A stretch of DNA of 20,705 nucleotides from Ruminococcus sp. (GTDB lineage: Bacteria > Bacillota_A > Clostridia > Oscillospirales > Ruminococcaceae): positions 1-20,705 of the forward strand of contig NZ_JAIKXF010000074.1 in the NCBI RefSeq assembly GCF_024684275.1, given 5' to 3'. Shown piece by piece: positions 6,203-13,905 of this stretch. The stretch's first letter is position 1. Every line of letters starts with the position of its first letter. The position numbers were made by a program, and so were the translations under genes. The notes beneath the pieces were generated by a model. That model did no database searches and had not been told where the DNA came from. It saw only the letters and a program-made list of their open reading frames with translations.

Positions 6203-7477
6203 ATGTCTGCACCTTTAGCCGATAAAATACGCCCGAAAACTCTTGCCGATGTGGTCGGTCAGGAGCATATTCTCGCCGAGGGTAAGCCTCTCCGCCGTAT
6301 AATCGAAAGCGGAACTGTTCCGAATATGATATTTTATGGTCCGTCGGGCGTGGGTAAGACTACTGTTGCTCGCATAATCGCTGAGAATTGCGGTATGTCA
6401 CTGTACAAGCTCAACGGTACCAATGCTTCACTGTCCGATATCAAGGACGTTGTTGCAGATATCGGCACATTCGGCAGCGAAAATGGTATACTGCTCTATC
6501 TTGATGAGATACAGTACCTCAACAAAAAGCAGCAGCAGAGTCTCCTTGAATATATCGAAAACGGCAATATAACTCTTATCGCTTCGACTACGGAAAATCC
6601 TTACTTTGCAGTTTATAACGCTGTTATAAGCCGAAGCACAGTGTTCGAATTCAAGCCCGTTGCCGCTGAACAGCTCATACCTGCTATAAAACGTGCATTT
6701 GGTATCATGTCCGAAGAGAATGGCTATGAAGTAGAAGCTTCCGACGATATAATCACCAAAATTGCTTACAGCTGCGGCGGTGATGTACGCAAAGCCATGA
6801 ATACAGCCGAACTTGCTGTTATCTGCGGAGAGCCTTCCGACGGAAAAGTAACTATAACCGAGGACTCACTTGAAGTCCTCGCTCAAAGAAGCAATATGCG
6901 CTATGACCGCGACGGCGACCAGCATTACGATATTTTGTCGGCATTTCACAAGTCTGTGCGCGGTTCTGACGAAAACGCTGCTCTGCATTATGCGGCTCGT
7001 CTTATCGCAGCAGGTGACATCATATCATTGTGCAGAAGAATGCTTTGCATAGCCTCTGAGGACGTAGGTCTCGCCTACCCTATGGCTGTTCCTATAGTTA
7101 AGGCTTGTGTGGATTCCGCATTGCAGCTTGGACTTCCTGAAGCAAAGCTGCCTATTGCAGAAGCTATCATACTTATGGCAACTGCTCCTAAATCAAACAG
7201 CGCTTGTATGGCTATAGACGCTGCTCTTGAAGATATAAAAAGCTGTGATGCACTTGATTTCCCGAGACATTTGCAGAATGTTCACTTTGACGGCAAGGGC
7301 GCAAAAGTCGTGGGGCAGCATTACCTATATCCTCATAACTTTCCCGACCACTATGTCAAACAGCAGTATCTCCCCGACGCTATCGCTGACCATGTCTACT
7401 ACCATTTTGGTGATAACAAACAGGAACAGGCTGCATACCAATACAGGAAAAAAATTCTTGAAAATCATGACAAATAG
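6203..7477 (+). CDS. rarA: Replication-associated recombination protein A (AAA+ ATPase)
   Basis: RarA/MgsA is a homotetrameric AAA+ ATPase related to clamp loaders and to eukaryotic WRNIP1. It acts at stalled replication forks and at gapped DNA ends. The 424 residues match the family length. The N-terminal RPKTLADVVGQEHIL (10-24) is characteristic. Walker A is GPSGVGKT (46-53), Walker B LLYLDEIQ (97-104), sensor 1 STTENP (128-133), and a likely arginine finger is in VISRS (Arg144). The C-terminal half carries the tetramerisation region, with motifs such as SEDVGLAYP and YLYPHNFPDHYV. A strong AAAGGAG lies 8 nt before the ATG. It is last in its unit, followed 3-4 nt later by a terminator. Confidence 0.95.
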   Translation: MSAPLADKIRPKTLADVVGQEHILAEGKPLRRIIESGTVPNMIFYGPSGVGKTTVARIIAENCGMSLYKLNGTNASLSDIKDVVADIGTFGSENGILLYLDEIQYLNKKQQQSLLEYIENGNITLIASTTENPYFAVYNAVISRSTVFEFKPVAAEQLIPAIKRAFGIMSEENGYEVEASDDIITKIAYSCGGDVRKAMNTAELAVICGEPSDGKVTITEDSLEVLAQRSNMRYDRDGDQHYDILSAFHKSVRGSDENAALHYAARLIAAGDIISLCRRMLCIASEDVGLAYPMAVPIVKACVDSALQLGLPEAKLPIAEAIILMATAPKSNSACMAIDAALEDIKSCDALDFPRHLQNVHFDGKGAKVVGQHYLYPHNFPDHYVKQQYLPDAIADHVYYHFGDNKQEQAAYQYRKKILENHDK

Positions 7478-7480
7478 CTC

Positions 7481-7510
7481 TATCCGCAGTTAATACTGCG
7501 GATATTTTAT
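7481..7510 (+). terminator. Terminator of rarA
   Basis: A perfect 10-bp stem (7481-7490/7495-7504) with a 4-nt loop is followed by TTTTAT, immediately past the rarA stop codon. Confidence 0.8.
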
Positions 7511-7556
7511 TGTCAAGATACCTAATTTCATAAAATAAAACTGAAATTATTTGGTA

Positions 7557-7585
7557 TTGACAAAATCTTAAAAAAATGTTATAGT
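7557..7585 (+). promoter_or_regulatory. Promoter of the ACT-protein/hom operon
   Basis: TTGACA (7557-7562), a 17-nt spacer and TATAGT (7580-7585) with TG extension. The leader of about 60 nt shows no T-box or threonine-attenuator peptide that I can recognise. Confidence 0.75.
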
Positions 7586-7654
7586 AATTATATAAAGTAC
7601 AGTTGTTCACCACTGGCGGACGATTTTTACAATATATTTCAAGGTGATTTCTTT

Positions 7655-8098
7655 ATGGATAACAAATCACAGCTTATTGTTGCCAACGCAAAAATACTCC
7701 CGGAAGTCTTTACAAAGGTTCTTGAAGTAAAAAAGCTTATGGCGCAGAAAGGCGAGAAAAGCTTCGCTTCTGCCTGTAAGCGTATCGGCATTTCACGAAG
7801 CGCTTATTATAAGTACAAGGACAGCGTTTTCTCATATGAAGAGCTTTTTAACCGTAAGATAGTTAATATGTATCTGCTTTTGAGCGATAGTCCAGGAGTG
7901 CTTTCAAGCGCACTTGTTTTTCTTCATGATCTGAATGCAAATATACTTACCGTTAATCAGAGTATCCCTGTTGACGGAGCTGCTGCGGTAAATATTTCAC
8001 TCAGACTCACCGGCGAATCCAATGACGAACTCGCCAAACTTAATTCAATTACTGAACTCGACGGAGTTTTAGAAGTCAAGATACTCTCAGCCGAGTAA
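7655..8098 (+). CDS. ACT-domain protein, UPF0735/PheB-like
   Basis: This 147-residue protein has an N-terminal part with a helix-turn-helix-like stretch (FASACKRIGISRSAYYKYKD, about 37-56), conserved in the UPF0735/PheB family. An ACT domain follows from about 70 on (LLLSDSPGVLSSALVFLHDLNANIL, then AAAVNISLRL). ACT domains usually bind amino acids and control metabolic enzymes. The gene lies 18 nt ahead of homoserine dehydrogenase, under one promoter. An amino-acid-sensing role in the threonine/methionine branch is plausible but inferred. AAGGTG precedes the start by 8 nt. In Bacillus the PheB relative was once linked to chorismate mutase activity, but no such catalytic signature is visible here. 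Confidence 0.85.
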   Translation: MDNKSQLIVANAKILPEVFTKVLEVKKLMAQKGEKSFASACKRIGISRSAYYKYKDSVFSYEELFNRKIVNMYLLLSDSPGVLSSALVFLHDLNANILTVNQSIPVDGAAAVNISLRLTGESNDELAKLNSITELDGVLEVKILSAE

Positions 8099-8116
8099 AT
8101 TACGGAGGTTTATTTT

Positions 8117-9310
8117 ATGTCAGCAAAATTTGCAGTTTTAGGTCATGGTGTAGTAGGTTCGGGCGTTGTAGAGCTCTTTTATAAGAATAAAAAGAGCATT
8201 GAAAAACACGCAGGAACTGAAATGGATATCAAATATATCCTTGATCTCAGGGATTTCCCTGATTCCCCTTACGCTGACAAGTTTACCAAAAACTTTGATG
8301 TTATACTTAATGATGATGAAGTAGTTTCTGTTGCAGAATGCATGGGAGGCGTTGAGCCTGCTTTTACTTTTGTAAAGGCTTGTCTCGAAAAAGGCAAGAG
8401 TGTATCGACCTCAAATAAGGAACTTGTCGCTGAGAAAGGCGATATTCTCCTTCAGACAGCTAAAGCTCATAACTGCAACTTCTTCTTTGAGGCAAGTGTT
8501 GGCGGTGCTATTCCGATAATCCGTCCGCTCCACAGATGTCTTGCTGCTAATGATATCACTAAAGTCGCAGGTATCCTCAATGGCACAACAAATTTCATTC
8601 TCACAAAAATGTACAATGATAATATGCCTTTTGCTGAGGCTCTCAAACTGGCACAGGAGCTCGGCTATGCAGAAAAAGATCCTACAGCTGATATTGAGGG
8701 ACATGACGCCTGCCGAAAGATATGTATTATTTCTTCACTTGTTTTCGGCAAGCACGTCTATCCTAAGAGTGTTTACACAAAGGGCATAACTGAAATACAG
8801 CTTAGCGATGTCGAGGCTTCTGATGTTCTCGGATATGCAATCAAGCTTATTGCCTGCGTTTCAAAGCAGGATAACGGCAAGATACTCCCATCTGTTATGC
8901 CTATGCTGGTATCATATGACAGTATTATGTCAGGCGTAAACGATGTTTTTAACGCTGTTCTTGTTTACGGCGACGGTATTGATCAGACAATGTTCTATGG
9001 CAGAGGCGCCGGTAAACTGCCTACCGCAAGTGCAGTTATGGGAGATGTTATTGAGGCTGTAAAGCACAATGTAACTGTATTCTCACAGTCATGGGAGTCT
9101 TCTGCTGACAACTCATTTGTTGAAACCATTGATAACTTCACTTCACGCTGGTATTTCCGCGTTCCAAGCGGCTCTGATATGGGTGGTGTTGAGGTTTACA
9201 ACAGTGAGAACGGTCTTTCATATGTAACAACGGAAAAACTTACATTTACAGAAGCAAAGGCTAAAGCTGCCGAGCTTAATGCTCTCGCTTATCTGCCTGT
9301 ACTTGAATAA
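8117..9310 (+). CDS. hom: Homoserine dehydrogenase (short form)
   Basis: This enzyme reduces aspartate semialdehyde to homoserine with NAD(P)H, the branch point to threonine and methionine. The Rossmann start is LGHGVVGSGV (8-17). Further motifs are STSNKELVA (97-105, Lys101), the substrate signature GILNGTTNFIL (152-162) and DPTADIEGHDACRKI (188-202), with Asp197 and Lys201 as likely catalytic residues. Its 397 residues are a little short. Where many Gram-positive enzymes carry a C-terminal ACT domain of about 80 residues, only about 55 remain (from SRWYFRV on), without the usual D-x-PGVL motif. The preceding gene encodes a separate ACT protein. A good ACGGAGG lies ahead of the ATG. Confidence 0.95.
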   Translation: MSAKFAVLGHGVVGSGVVELFYKNKKSIEKHAGTEMDIKYILDLRDFPDSPYADKFTKNFDVILNDDEVVSVAECMGGVEPAFTFVKACLEKGKSVSTSNKELVAEKGDILLQTAKAHNCNFFFEASVGGAIPIIRPLHRCLAANDITKVAGILNGTTNFILTKMYNDNMPFAEALKLAQELGYAEKDPTADIEGHDACRKICIISSLVFGKHVYPKSVYTKGITEIQLSDVEASDVLGYAIKLIACVSKQDNGKILPSVMPMLVSYDSIMSGVNDVFNAVLVYGDGIDQTMFYGRGAGKLPTASAVMGDVIEAVKHNVTVFSQSWESSADNSFVETIDNFTSRWYFRVPSGSDMGGVEVYNSENGLSYVTTEKLTFTEAKAKAAELNALAYLPVLE

Positions 9311-9323
9311 CAGCATAATTACT

Positions 9324-9357
9324 GATACTTCCGATAACCTTCGGAAGTATCTTTTTT
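9324..9357 (+). terminator. Terminator of hom, abutting the next ribosome binding site
   Basis: A perfect 10-bp stem (9324-9333/9342-9351) with an 8-nt loop is followed by six T's (9352-9357). The AGGAG of the next gene begins at 9358, directly after the T-run. No promoter is visible between hom and that gene, so the next gene depends on read-through or on an unseen promoter. Confidence 0.85.
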
Positions 9358-9368
9358 AGGAGAAGAAA

Positions 9369-10238
9369 ATGTCTTACCTTATATCAGACAAGTATAAAGA
9401 ATGGGAAAAGCTATGTGATGAACGCTTCATAAGGCTTAAACAGAATGAGGAAAAACTGAACGGCTTTTTTATCGACCTGTATGATATCTCTGACGAGCTT
9501 CAGCCTCAGGAAGCTGACTCGGATATTACTATCAGACGAGCAGACCTTCAGAGAGAGATAAAAAGCCTTATCAGCTATGCTGTAGGCTGCATATTCGGTC
9601 GCTACTCCCTTGACCGAGAAGGTCTTTGCTTTGCAGGCGGCAAATGGGACAGCTCTGCATATAAAACCATTATTCCATGCAACGACAATATTATGACGTT
9701 AAATAAGATAAACTACGGCATGACAGCTGCTATAATTGATTTTATAGAAAAAGTCTACGGCAGCGATACTCTTGAGGAAAATCTTGATTTTATCGCTAAA
9801 GTTCTTGGCGGCTGCTATGACTCACGTAAAACTATCCATGATTATCTGCAAAAGAGCTTCTTTGCCGACCACTCAAAAATATACAAAAAACGACCTATCT
9901 ACTGGCAATTCACTTCCGGCAGAAAAGGCGCCTTTCGAGCTTTGATGTACATTCATCGCTATGATGAAAACCTGCTCTCTGTTCTTGAAAAAAAATATGC
10001 TCTCCCCTATTATGATGAGCTGAAAGACGAACTTCACAGACTCAATAAAGGTTTTATTTCCGCGCCCAAAAATGAAAAGCCTAAACTCCGCCGTGATATA
10101 TCACGTATTCAGGCTCTGCTGCTTGAAATGGAAGGTTTTCTTCAAAGGCTTCATCAAATGTCTGACCCCCCCATATATCTTGACCTTGATGACGGTGTAA
10201 AGGTAAACTATGAAAAACTGAAATCTATTCTTGTTTAA
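9369..10238 (+). CDS. Orphan PglX/BrxX C-terminal-domain protein (BREX-related)
   Basis: The 289 residues resemble only the C-terminal part of PglX/BrxX, the roughly 1200-residue adenine methyltransferase of BREX phage-defence systems. Family-like stretches are NEEKLNGFFIDLYDI (26-40), DITIRRADLQREIKSLISYAVG (from 52), IFGRYSLDREGL (75-86), TLEENLDFIA (134-143), YKKRPIYWQF (172-181), FRALMYIHRYD (189-199) and the terminal DLDDGVKVNYEKLKSIL (272-288). The methyltransferase motifs (the SAM loop and NPPY) are absent, and no other BREX gene (pglZ, brxC, brxL) is in the window. Yet the gene has an ATG, a proper AGGAG (9358-9362), an open frame and a terminator, and hom ends cleanly upstream. It could be a degraded BREX remnant or a stand-alone DNA-recognition or phage-protein-binding domain. 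Family call from memory. Confidence 0.75.
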   Translation: MSYLISDKYKEWEKLCDERFIRLKQNEEKLNGFFIDLYDISDELQPQEADSDITIRRADLQREIKSLISYAVGCIFGRYSLDREGLCFAGGKWDSSAYKTIIPCNDNIMTLNKINYGMTAAIIDFIEKVYGSDTLEENLDFIAKVLGGCYDSRKTIHDYLQKSFFADHSKIYKKRPIYWQFTSGRKGAFRALMYIHRYDENLLSVLEKKYALPYYDELKDELHRLNKGFISAPKNEKPKLRRDISRIQALLLEMEGFLQRLHQMSDPPIYLDLDDGVKVNYEKLKSILV

Positions 10239-10269
10239 AAAAATCTCCCTCCGGGAGAATTTTTTTTTG
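10238..10269 (+). terminator. Terminator of the BrxX-like gene
   Basis: TCTCCC/GGGAGA (10244-10249/10253-10258), flanked by A's on the left, is followed by a run of nine T's, immediately past the stop codon. Confidence 0.8.
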
Positions 10270-10278
10270 AAAAAGTAC

Positions 10279-10307
10279 TTGACAAATCCGTTACATCTGT
10301 GTATACT
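10279..10307 (+). promoter_or_regulatory. Promoter of the GntR/ABC operon
   Basis: A perfect TTGACA (10279-10284), a 17-nt spacer and TATACT (10302-10307). The -10 box overlaps the palindromic operator at 10304-10321. Confidence 0.8.
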
Positions 10308-10321
10308 GTATATATACAGTA
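10304..10321. promoter_or_regulatory. Probable operator of the YtrA-type regulator (perfect 18-bp palindrome)
   Basis: TACTGTATATATACAGTA is identical to its reverse complement. It covers the end of the -10 box and the predicted transcription start, so a bound repressor would block initiation. The dimeric GntR-type regulator encoded directly downstream is the natural ligand, giving autoregulation. The binding itself is inference. Confidence 0.7.
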
Positions 10322-10337
10322 CGAAAGGAGTGTACAG

Positions 10338-10712
10338 ATGAACATCTTTATCGACAATAGAAGCGGTGCACCGATCTACGATCAGATCTATAGTCAGATA
10401 AAAAATCAGATAATCAATGGAACGCTTGTCGCAAACGAGCCGCTTCCTTCCATAAGGAATCTGGCAAAAGACCTGCGTATAAGCGTTGTCACTACAAAAA
10501 GAGCTTATGACGAGCTTGAACGCGAAGGCTTTATCTATACCTTGCCTGCAAAAGGATGTTTCGTTGCAGCTCAGAATATAGAGCTGCTCAAGGAGCATAA
10601 TCTGAAAAAAATCGAAGAGCATATTATGGAAATCAAAAATCTCGCAGTTGCCTGTCAGCTGTCAAAAAATGATATAATAGATATAATTGATATAGTCTAT
10701 GAACAGGAGTGA
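10338..10712 (+). CDS. GntR-family transcriptional regulator, YtrA subfamily
   Basis: This 124-residue cytoplasmic repressor-type protein has an N-terminal winged helix (about 10-78): PIYDQIYSQIKNQIINGTL, then the recognition region LPSIRNLAKDLRISVVTTKRAYDELEREGFI, and the wing LPAKGCFV. Only a short helical tail of about 45 residues follows, too small for a ligand-binding domain. This is the hallmark of the YtrA subgroup, which typically controls a neighbouring ABC transporter and responds to cell-envelope antibiotics. The start at 10338 is set by AAAGGAG (10324-10330); an in-frame start at 10299 lies within the promoter and is rejected. Its stop codon overlaps the region of the next gene's ribosome binding site, so translation is probably coupled. 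Confidence 0.92.
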   Translation: MNIFIDNRSGAPIYDQIYSQIKNQIINGTLVANEPLPSIRNLAKDLRISVVTTKRAYDELEREGFIYTLPAKGCFVAAQNIELLKEHNLKKIEEHIMEIKNLAVACQLSKNDIIDIIDIVYEQE

Positions 10713-10716
10713 TCTT

Positions 10717-11550
10717 ATGAACGCTATTGAAGTAAAAAATCTCACAAAGAACTATAAAGGTTTTACCCTTGATAATGTTTCCTTTGAACTTCCCAGCGGT
10801 TGTATAATGGGATTGATCGGTGAAAACGGAGCAGGAAAAAGCACAACTATACGTTCTATACTTGGTATGGCAAAGCCTGACAATGGAAGTATAAATGTTC
10901 TCGGACAGACAATTTCAGCTCATCTAAAAGATGATATCGGCGTTGTACTTGACGAAGTTGGTATCCCTGCCTCGCTAAATATCAAGGACATAAACAAGAT
11001 AATGAAAAAAATGTTTAAAAACTGGGACGAAAAAGTATTCTTTGGCTATATTGATTCATTTTCACTTCCAAAGGATAAGAAATTCAATGACTTTTCAAAG
11101 GGTATGAAAATGAAGCTTGGGATCGCTATTGCACTTTCTCACCACGCAAAGCTTCTTATACTTGATGAGCCTACAAGCGGTCTTGATCCGCTTGTCAGAG
11201 ATGAAATAATCGATATTCTCAATGATTTCACGAGAGCCGAAGATCATTCTATCCTAATTTCATCTCATATAGTAAGTGATCTTGAAAAGCTATGTGATTA
11301 CATTGCTTTTATGCACAACGGCAAGCTCATGCTTTTTGAGGAAAAAGATGCACTGCTTGATAAATACCGCTTCATTAATCTTACCGAGCAGCAGCTTTCA
11401 GAACTCGATCCAACTTCAATCAAGGGCAAAAAAATAGGTAAATTTGGTGTTGAAGCTATCGTAGATATTGATAAAACACCTTCAACTTTCAATTCAGCAC
11501 CTGTTACAATAGAAGATCTTTTCGTATTCATGGCTAAGGAGGAAAAGTAA
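10717..11550 (+). CDS. ABC transporter ATP-binding protein (YtrB-like)
   Basis: This 277-residue nucleotide-binding subunit works with the next gene's permease. Walker A is GENGAGKST (35-43), the signature region FSKGMKMKL (126-134) is a variant of LSGGQ (SKGM), Walker B is LLILDEP (146-152) and the switch histidine is His184 in ISSHIVSD. The last 60 residues are a variable accessory segment. The start at 10717 is preferred, because CAGGAG (10703-10708) lies 8 nt upstream; an in-frame ATG at 10699 overlaps the GntR gene. The SKGM signature and the YtrA-type neighbour are typical of small antimicrobial-peptide or envelope-stress exporters of Gram-positive bacteria. Substrate unknown. Confidence 0.93.
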   Translation: MNAIEVKNLTKNYKGFTLDNVSFELPSGCIMGLIGENGAGKSTTIRSILGMAKPDNGSINVLGQTISAHLKDDIGVVLDEVGIPASLNIKDINKIMKKMFKNWDEKVFFGYIDSFSLPKDKKFNDFSKGMKMKLGIAIALSHHAKLLILDEPTSGLDPLVRDEIIDILNDFTRAEDHSILISSHIVSDLEKLCDYIAFMHNGKLMLFEEKDALLDKYRFINLTEQQLSELDPTSIKGKKIGKFGVEAIVDIDKTPSTFNSAPVTIEDLFVFMAKEEK

Positions 11551-12186
11551 ATGAAAGGCTTACTTATAAAAGAATTGATCACAAACATAAAAACCAACAA
11601 ACTATCCCTATTGATCATACCTGCTTTTGCCATTTTTGGCATACTCAATGAGCAGAATATGTTCCTTATGATAATACCTATGCTGCTTTCAATGCTTCCT
11701 CTTGGTCAGATGTCATATGATGAAATGAGCCACTGGAACCAATATGTTTACTGTATGCCTGTAAGCAAAAAGGCGATCGTGTCATCAAAGTATATCTCTG
11801 TATTAATAATGGCTGTCTTTTCAGCATTATTCGTCGGTATAATAATTCTGTTCGTTAATCATAAATCGCCATCTGTTTACAACGAAATGCTTCTTATGTC
11901 AGTGATCGCGTTTTTAACAGGCGCACTTGTACCATGCATCTCACTGCCTATAAATTATAAATTCGGCACAACAAAAGGCAGAATAATTTATCTCATAATC
12001 GTTGGTCTTTTCTGTGGAATAGTACCGGGAGTGATGCTCTCCAATTCAAAAAAAATAACTGAAAAAGCGATGAACCTTTTGAGCAGCCCTGCATTATTCT
12101 GCGCATTATCAGTTGGTGTATTGGCAGTAATGCTCTTTATATCATGGTTGCTATCTGTTAAAATATATGAATCTAAAGAGATATAA
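11551..12186 (+). CDS. ABC-2-type transporter permease, short form
   Basis: This 211-residue integral membrane protein probably has six hydrophobic segments: about 18-34, 38-52, 79-105, 112-134, 145-165 and 175-200. A short basic/polar N-terminus (KGLLIKELITNIKTNK) precedes them, as in ABC-2 permeases such as BcrB and YtrC-like proteins. The start codon follows the stop codon of the ATPase gene directly (11548-11550/11551). The ribosome binding site AAGGAGG lies inside that gene, so the two are translationally coupled and should form one exporter. It is the last gene before the terminator at 12189-12220. Substrate not deducible. Confidence 0.82.
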   Translation: MKGLLIKELITNIKTNKLSLLIIPAFAIFGILNEQNMFLMIIPMLLSMLPLGQMSYDEMSHWNQYVYCMPVSKKAIVSSKYISVLIMAVFSALFVGIIILFVNHKSPSVYNEMLLMSVIAFLTGALVPCISLPINYKFGTTKGRIIYLIIVGLFCGIVPGVMLSNSKKITEKAMNLLSSPALFCALSVGVLAVMLFISWLLSVKIYESKEI

Positions 12187-12188
12187 AC

Positions 12189-12220
12189 AAAAAGCGATAG
12201 ATGTTGGTCTATCGCTTTTT
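12189..12220. terminator. Bidirectional terminator between convergent units
   Basis: A perfect 12-bp stem (12189-12200/12209-12220) including A/T flanks, with an 8-nt loop. It serves the ABC operon on the plus strand and the FkbM gene on the minus strand, whose stop codon lies 2 nt away. Confidence 0.87.
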
Positions 12221-12221
12221 A

Positions 12222-13286
12222 TTATACTGTTGCGTAAAGATTTGTTTCCCATGCCGGGATATAAAGCTGATGTCTTATATACAGCTTATATGAAGGATTG
12301 AGCTTCTTTATGAGCAATGGAAGTTCAAATATATCCTCGTTTCTGTGGTACAGCGAAACCATCATTTTAGGAGCATATCGAGAGATGGTTCTTGCTGCTC
12401 CCCATATAGCTTCACGTTCAAAACCTTCAACGTCCATTTTTATGATCGTTGCAGGTTTCTTGGAAAGGATACTGTCAACAGACAGTGCACCTATCATATT
12501 CTCGGACTCTGCTGTAATAGCAGACTGCCTTCCGGCCTTTGCAGCGAAAGGGAGTTCCGTATCTATGCACCAAGCAGCAGAATTAAATGCGTAAACATGA
12601 GGCATACCATCTATGAATTTTGCCAGTTTCTTAAAATTCTTCTTATCCGGCTCAAGAGCGTATATTGACGTATATCTGCCCTGAGTGAACTCTAAAAGCT
12701 CCTTGATCGTATCTCCGTTGTATGCACCGAGATCAACATATATCTCATTCATATTCGGCTTTATTATTCTTCTGTATATATCGGCTTTAGCAGTAGTAAC
12801 AGCCGAAAGATAATCTATCTTGCCGCTTATCTTAAAGTTGATGATATTGGCATATACCTTGCGGGAATAGTCATCAGCAAGGCTGTCATAGACCTGCTGT
12901 ATCTTTTCCTCATTCTCCATGCAGTACTCATAGGTAAATAAGCCTCTTCCCACTACGGGAACATCGGGTACATAAAGAGTATGCCTGGAAGCTATCTCCT
13001 TGACTTTGTCAACTATCTCCTGATAGCCTGCCGCAAAGGCAAGAACCACAACAAAATCGTCGACTGCTTCCTCAATCTCAGAAAGCTTATGAACTCTATA
13101 CCCCTCAAAAGAGTGGCCGCGTACAAAATCATCACTGGCGAAGATACCTGCTACCGTTATATGCTTATCACGGAAAACGGACATTATTTTTAATGCACCG
13201 TCACCCATTCCATAGATGAATATGGGACGTTCTTCCGCCTTGAGCTTGTCCCAGCTGGATTGTTTTTCAGTTATAAACGAGAGCAT
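12222..13286 (-). CDS. FkbM-family SAM-dependent methyltransferase with N-terminal Rossmann-like region
   Basis: The C-terminal two thirds carry an FkbM-type methyltransferase: motif I VDLGAYNGDT (184-193), acidic loop LEPDKKNF (211-218) and KMDVEGFE (283-290), the family signature. FkbM enzymes usually O-methylate sugars or small molecules. The first 115 residues have a separate nucleotide-binding-like start (IFIYGMGDGALKIM) and a VVVLAF strand, as in proteins that act on surface polysaccharides or flagellin glycans. The start at 13286 follows AAAGAGGTG; an in-frame TTG at 13310 overlaps the preceding stop codon and is an alternative. It is the second gene of a minus-strand pair. Substrate unknown. 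Confidence 0.82.
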   Translation of the reverse strand: MLSFITEKQSSWDKLKAEERPIFIYGMGDGALKIMSVFRDKHITVAGIFASDDFVRGHSFEGYRVHKLSEIEEAVDDFVVVLAFAAGYQEIVDKVKEIASRHTLYVPDVPVVGRGLFTYEYCMENEEKIQQVYDSLADDYSRKVYANIINFKISGKIDYLSAVTTAKADIYRRIIKPNMNEIYVDLGAYNGDTIKELLEFTQGRYTSIYALEPDKKNFKKLAKFIDGMPHVYAFNSAAWCIDTELPFAAKAGRQSAITAESENMIGALSVDSILSKKPATIIKMDVEGFEREAIWGAARTISRYAPKMMVSLYHRNEDIFELPLLIKKLNPSYKLYIRHQLYIPAWETNLYATV

Positions 13287-13306
13287 TGTCCCTATCACCT
13301 CTTTAA

Positions 13307-13729
13307 TCAATAATCCCCGTCATGATACTGTGCATCATCAAAATCATCATCATGATCGTGATGTGCGTGCATACTCATCATGTCTCTTCCTCTGATACCA
13401 TACTTGTCACGCATGGTATTGAGATATTTATCAATAAGCTCAGAGACCTTTCTGACATTCTTGACACAGTGAACTTCTTTTGACGGAGTATCGGCATCAC
13501 GACTATAGATTATTATAGTTCCACAATTAAACAAGCGCTGAAAAAAAGGATATTTTACCTTTTTATCCGTTATCTTGTAAAGATCTATCTCGTCCTCGTC
13601 GATATTAAGGAATCCAGTTCTTGTAATGAACTTGGATTCTGTAAGATAGTAACGTGTGAATGTAAGAGGCAGTCCGAATAGTGAACGTTTTTTATCTGTC
13701 CATACATAATCAAATGCATTTTTTTTCAT
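13307..13729 (-). CDS. Bacterial PH-like domain protein with His/Asp-rich tail
   Basis: This 140-residue protein has a core like bacterial PH domains of the YdbS/DUF304 type: LPLTFTRYYLTESKFITRTGFLNIDEDEIDLYKITDKKVKYPFFQRLFNCGTIIIYSRD, read across about 16-75. The pattern is strand, ITRTG turn, DLYKI strand, then FQRLFNCGTI. No membrane segment is visible. The tail (from about 120) is rich in His, Asp and Met (SMHAHHDHDDDF), which may bind metal ions. The start at 13729 is placed 8 nt after GGAGG; an in-frame TTG at 13744 is less likely. It is the first gene of a minus-strand pair with the FkbM gene. Function unknown. Confidence 0.72.
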   Translation of the reverse strand: MKKNAFDYVWTDKKRSLFGLPLTFTRYYLTESKFITRTGFLNIDEDEIDLYKITDKKVKYPFFQRLFNCGTIIIYSRDADTPSKEVHCVKNVRKVSELIDKYLNTMRDKYGIRGRDMMSMHAHHDHDDDFDDAQYHDGDY

Positions 13730-13772
13730 AGAATGATCCTCCAATCCTTATCTGACAGACCTTTGTATTACT

Positions 13773-13801
13773 ATTTTAACACATATTGCGGCGATAGTCA
13801 A
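13773..13801 (-). promoter_or_regulatory. Promoter of the PH-like/FkbM pair
   Basis: On the minus strand TTGACT (13796-13801), a 17-nt spacer and TAAAAT (13773-13778) with TG extension. The start codon is about 44 nt downstream. Confidence 0.65.
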
Positions 13802-13905
13802 CTATCTTACCTTATAAAACTATATTTGCAACAAATTGATGAAGCTATATATATTTCTTTTGCACAAAAGAATCTTATTTTTTTCGCAAAAATCGAAAAA
13901 AACTC

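Noticed and set aside
7586..7654. T-box or amino-acid riboswitch ahead of the ACT/hom operon
   Set aside because: The leader of about 60 nt is too short and lacks the T-box sequence or a terminator/antiterminator pair.
9369..10238. A complete BREX system
   Set aside because: No pglZ, brxC, brxL or methyltransferase core is present within the window; only the C-terminal piece is seen.
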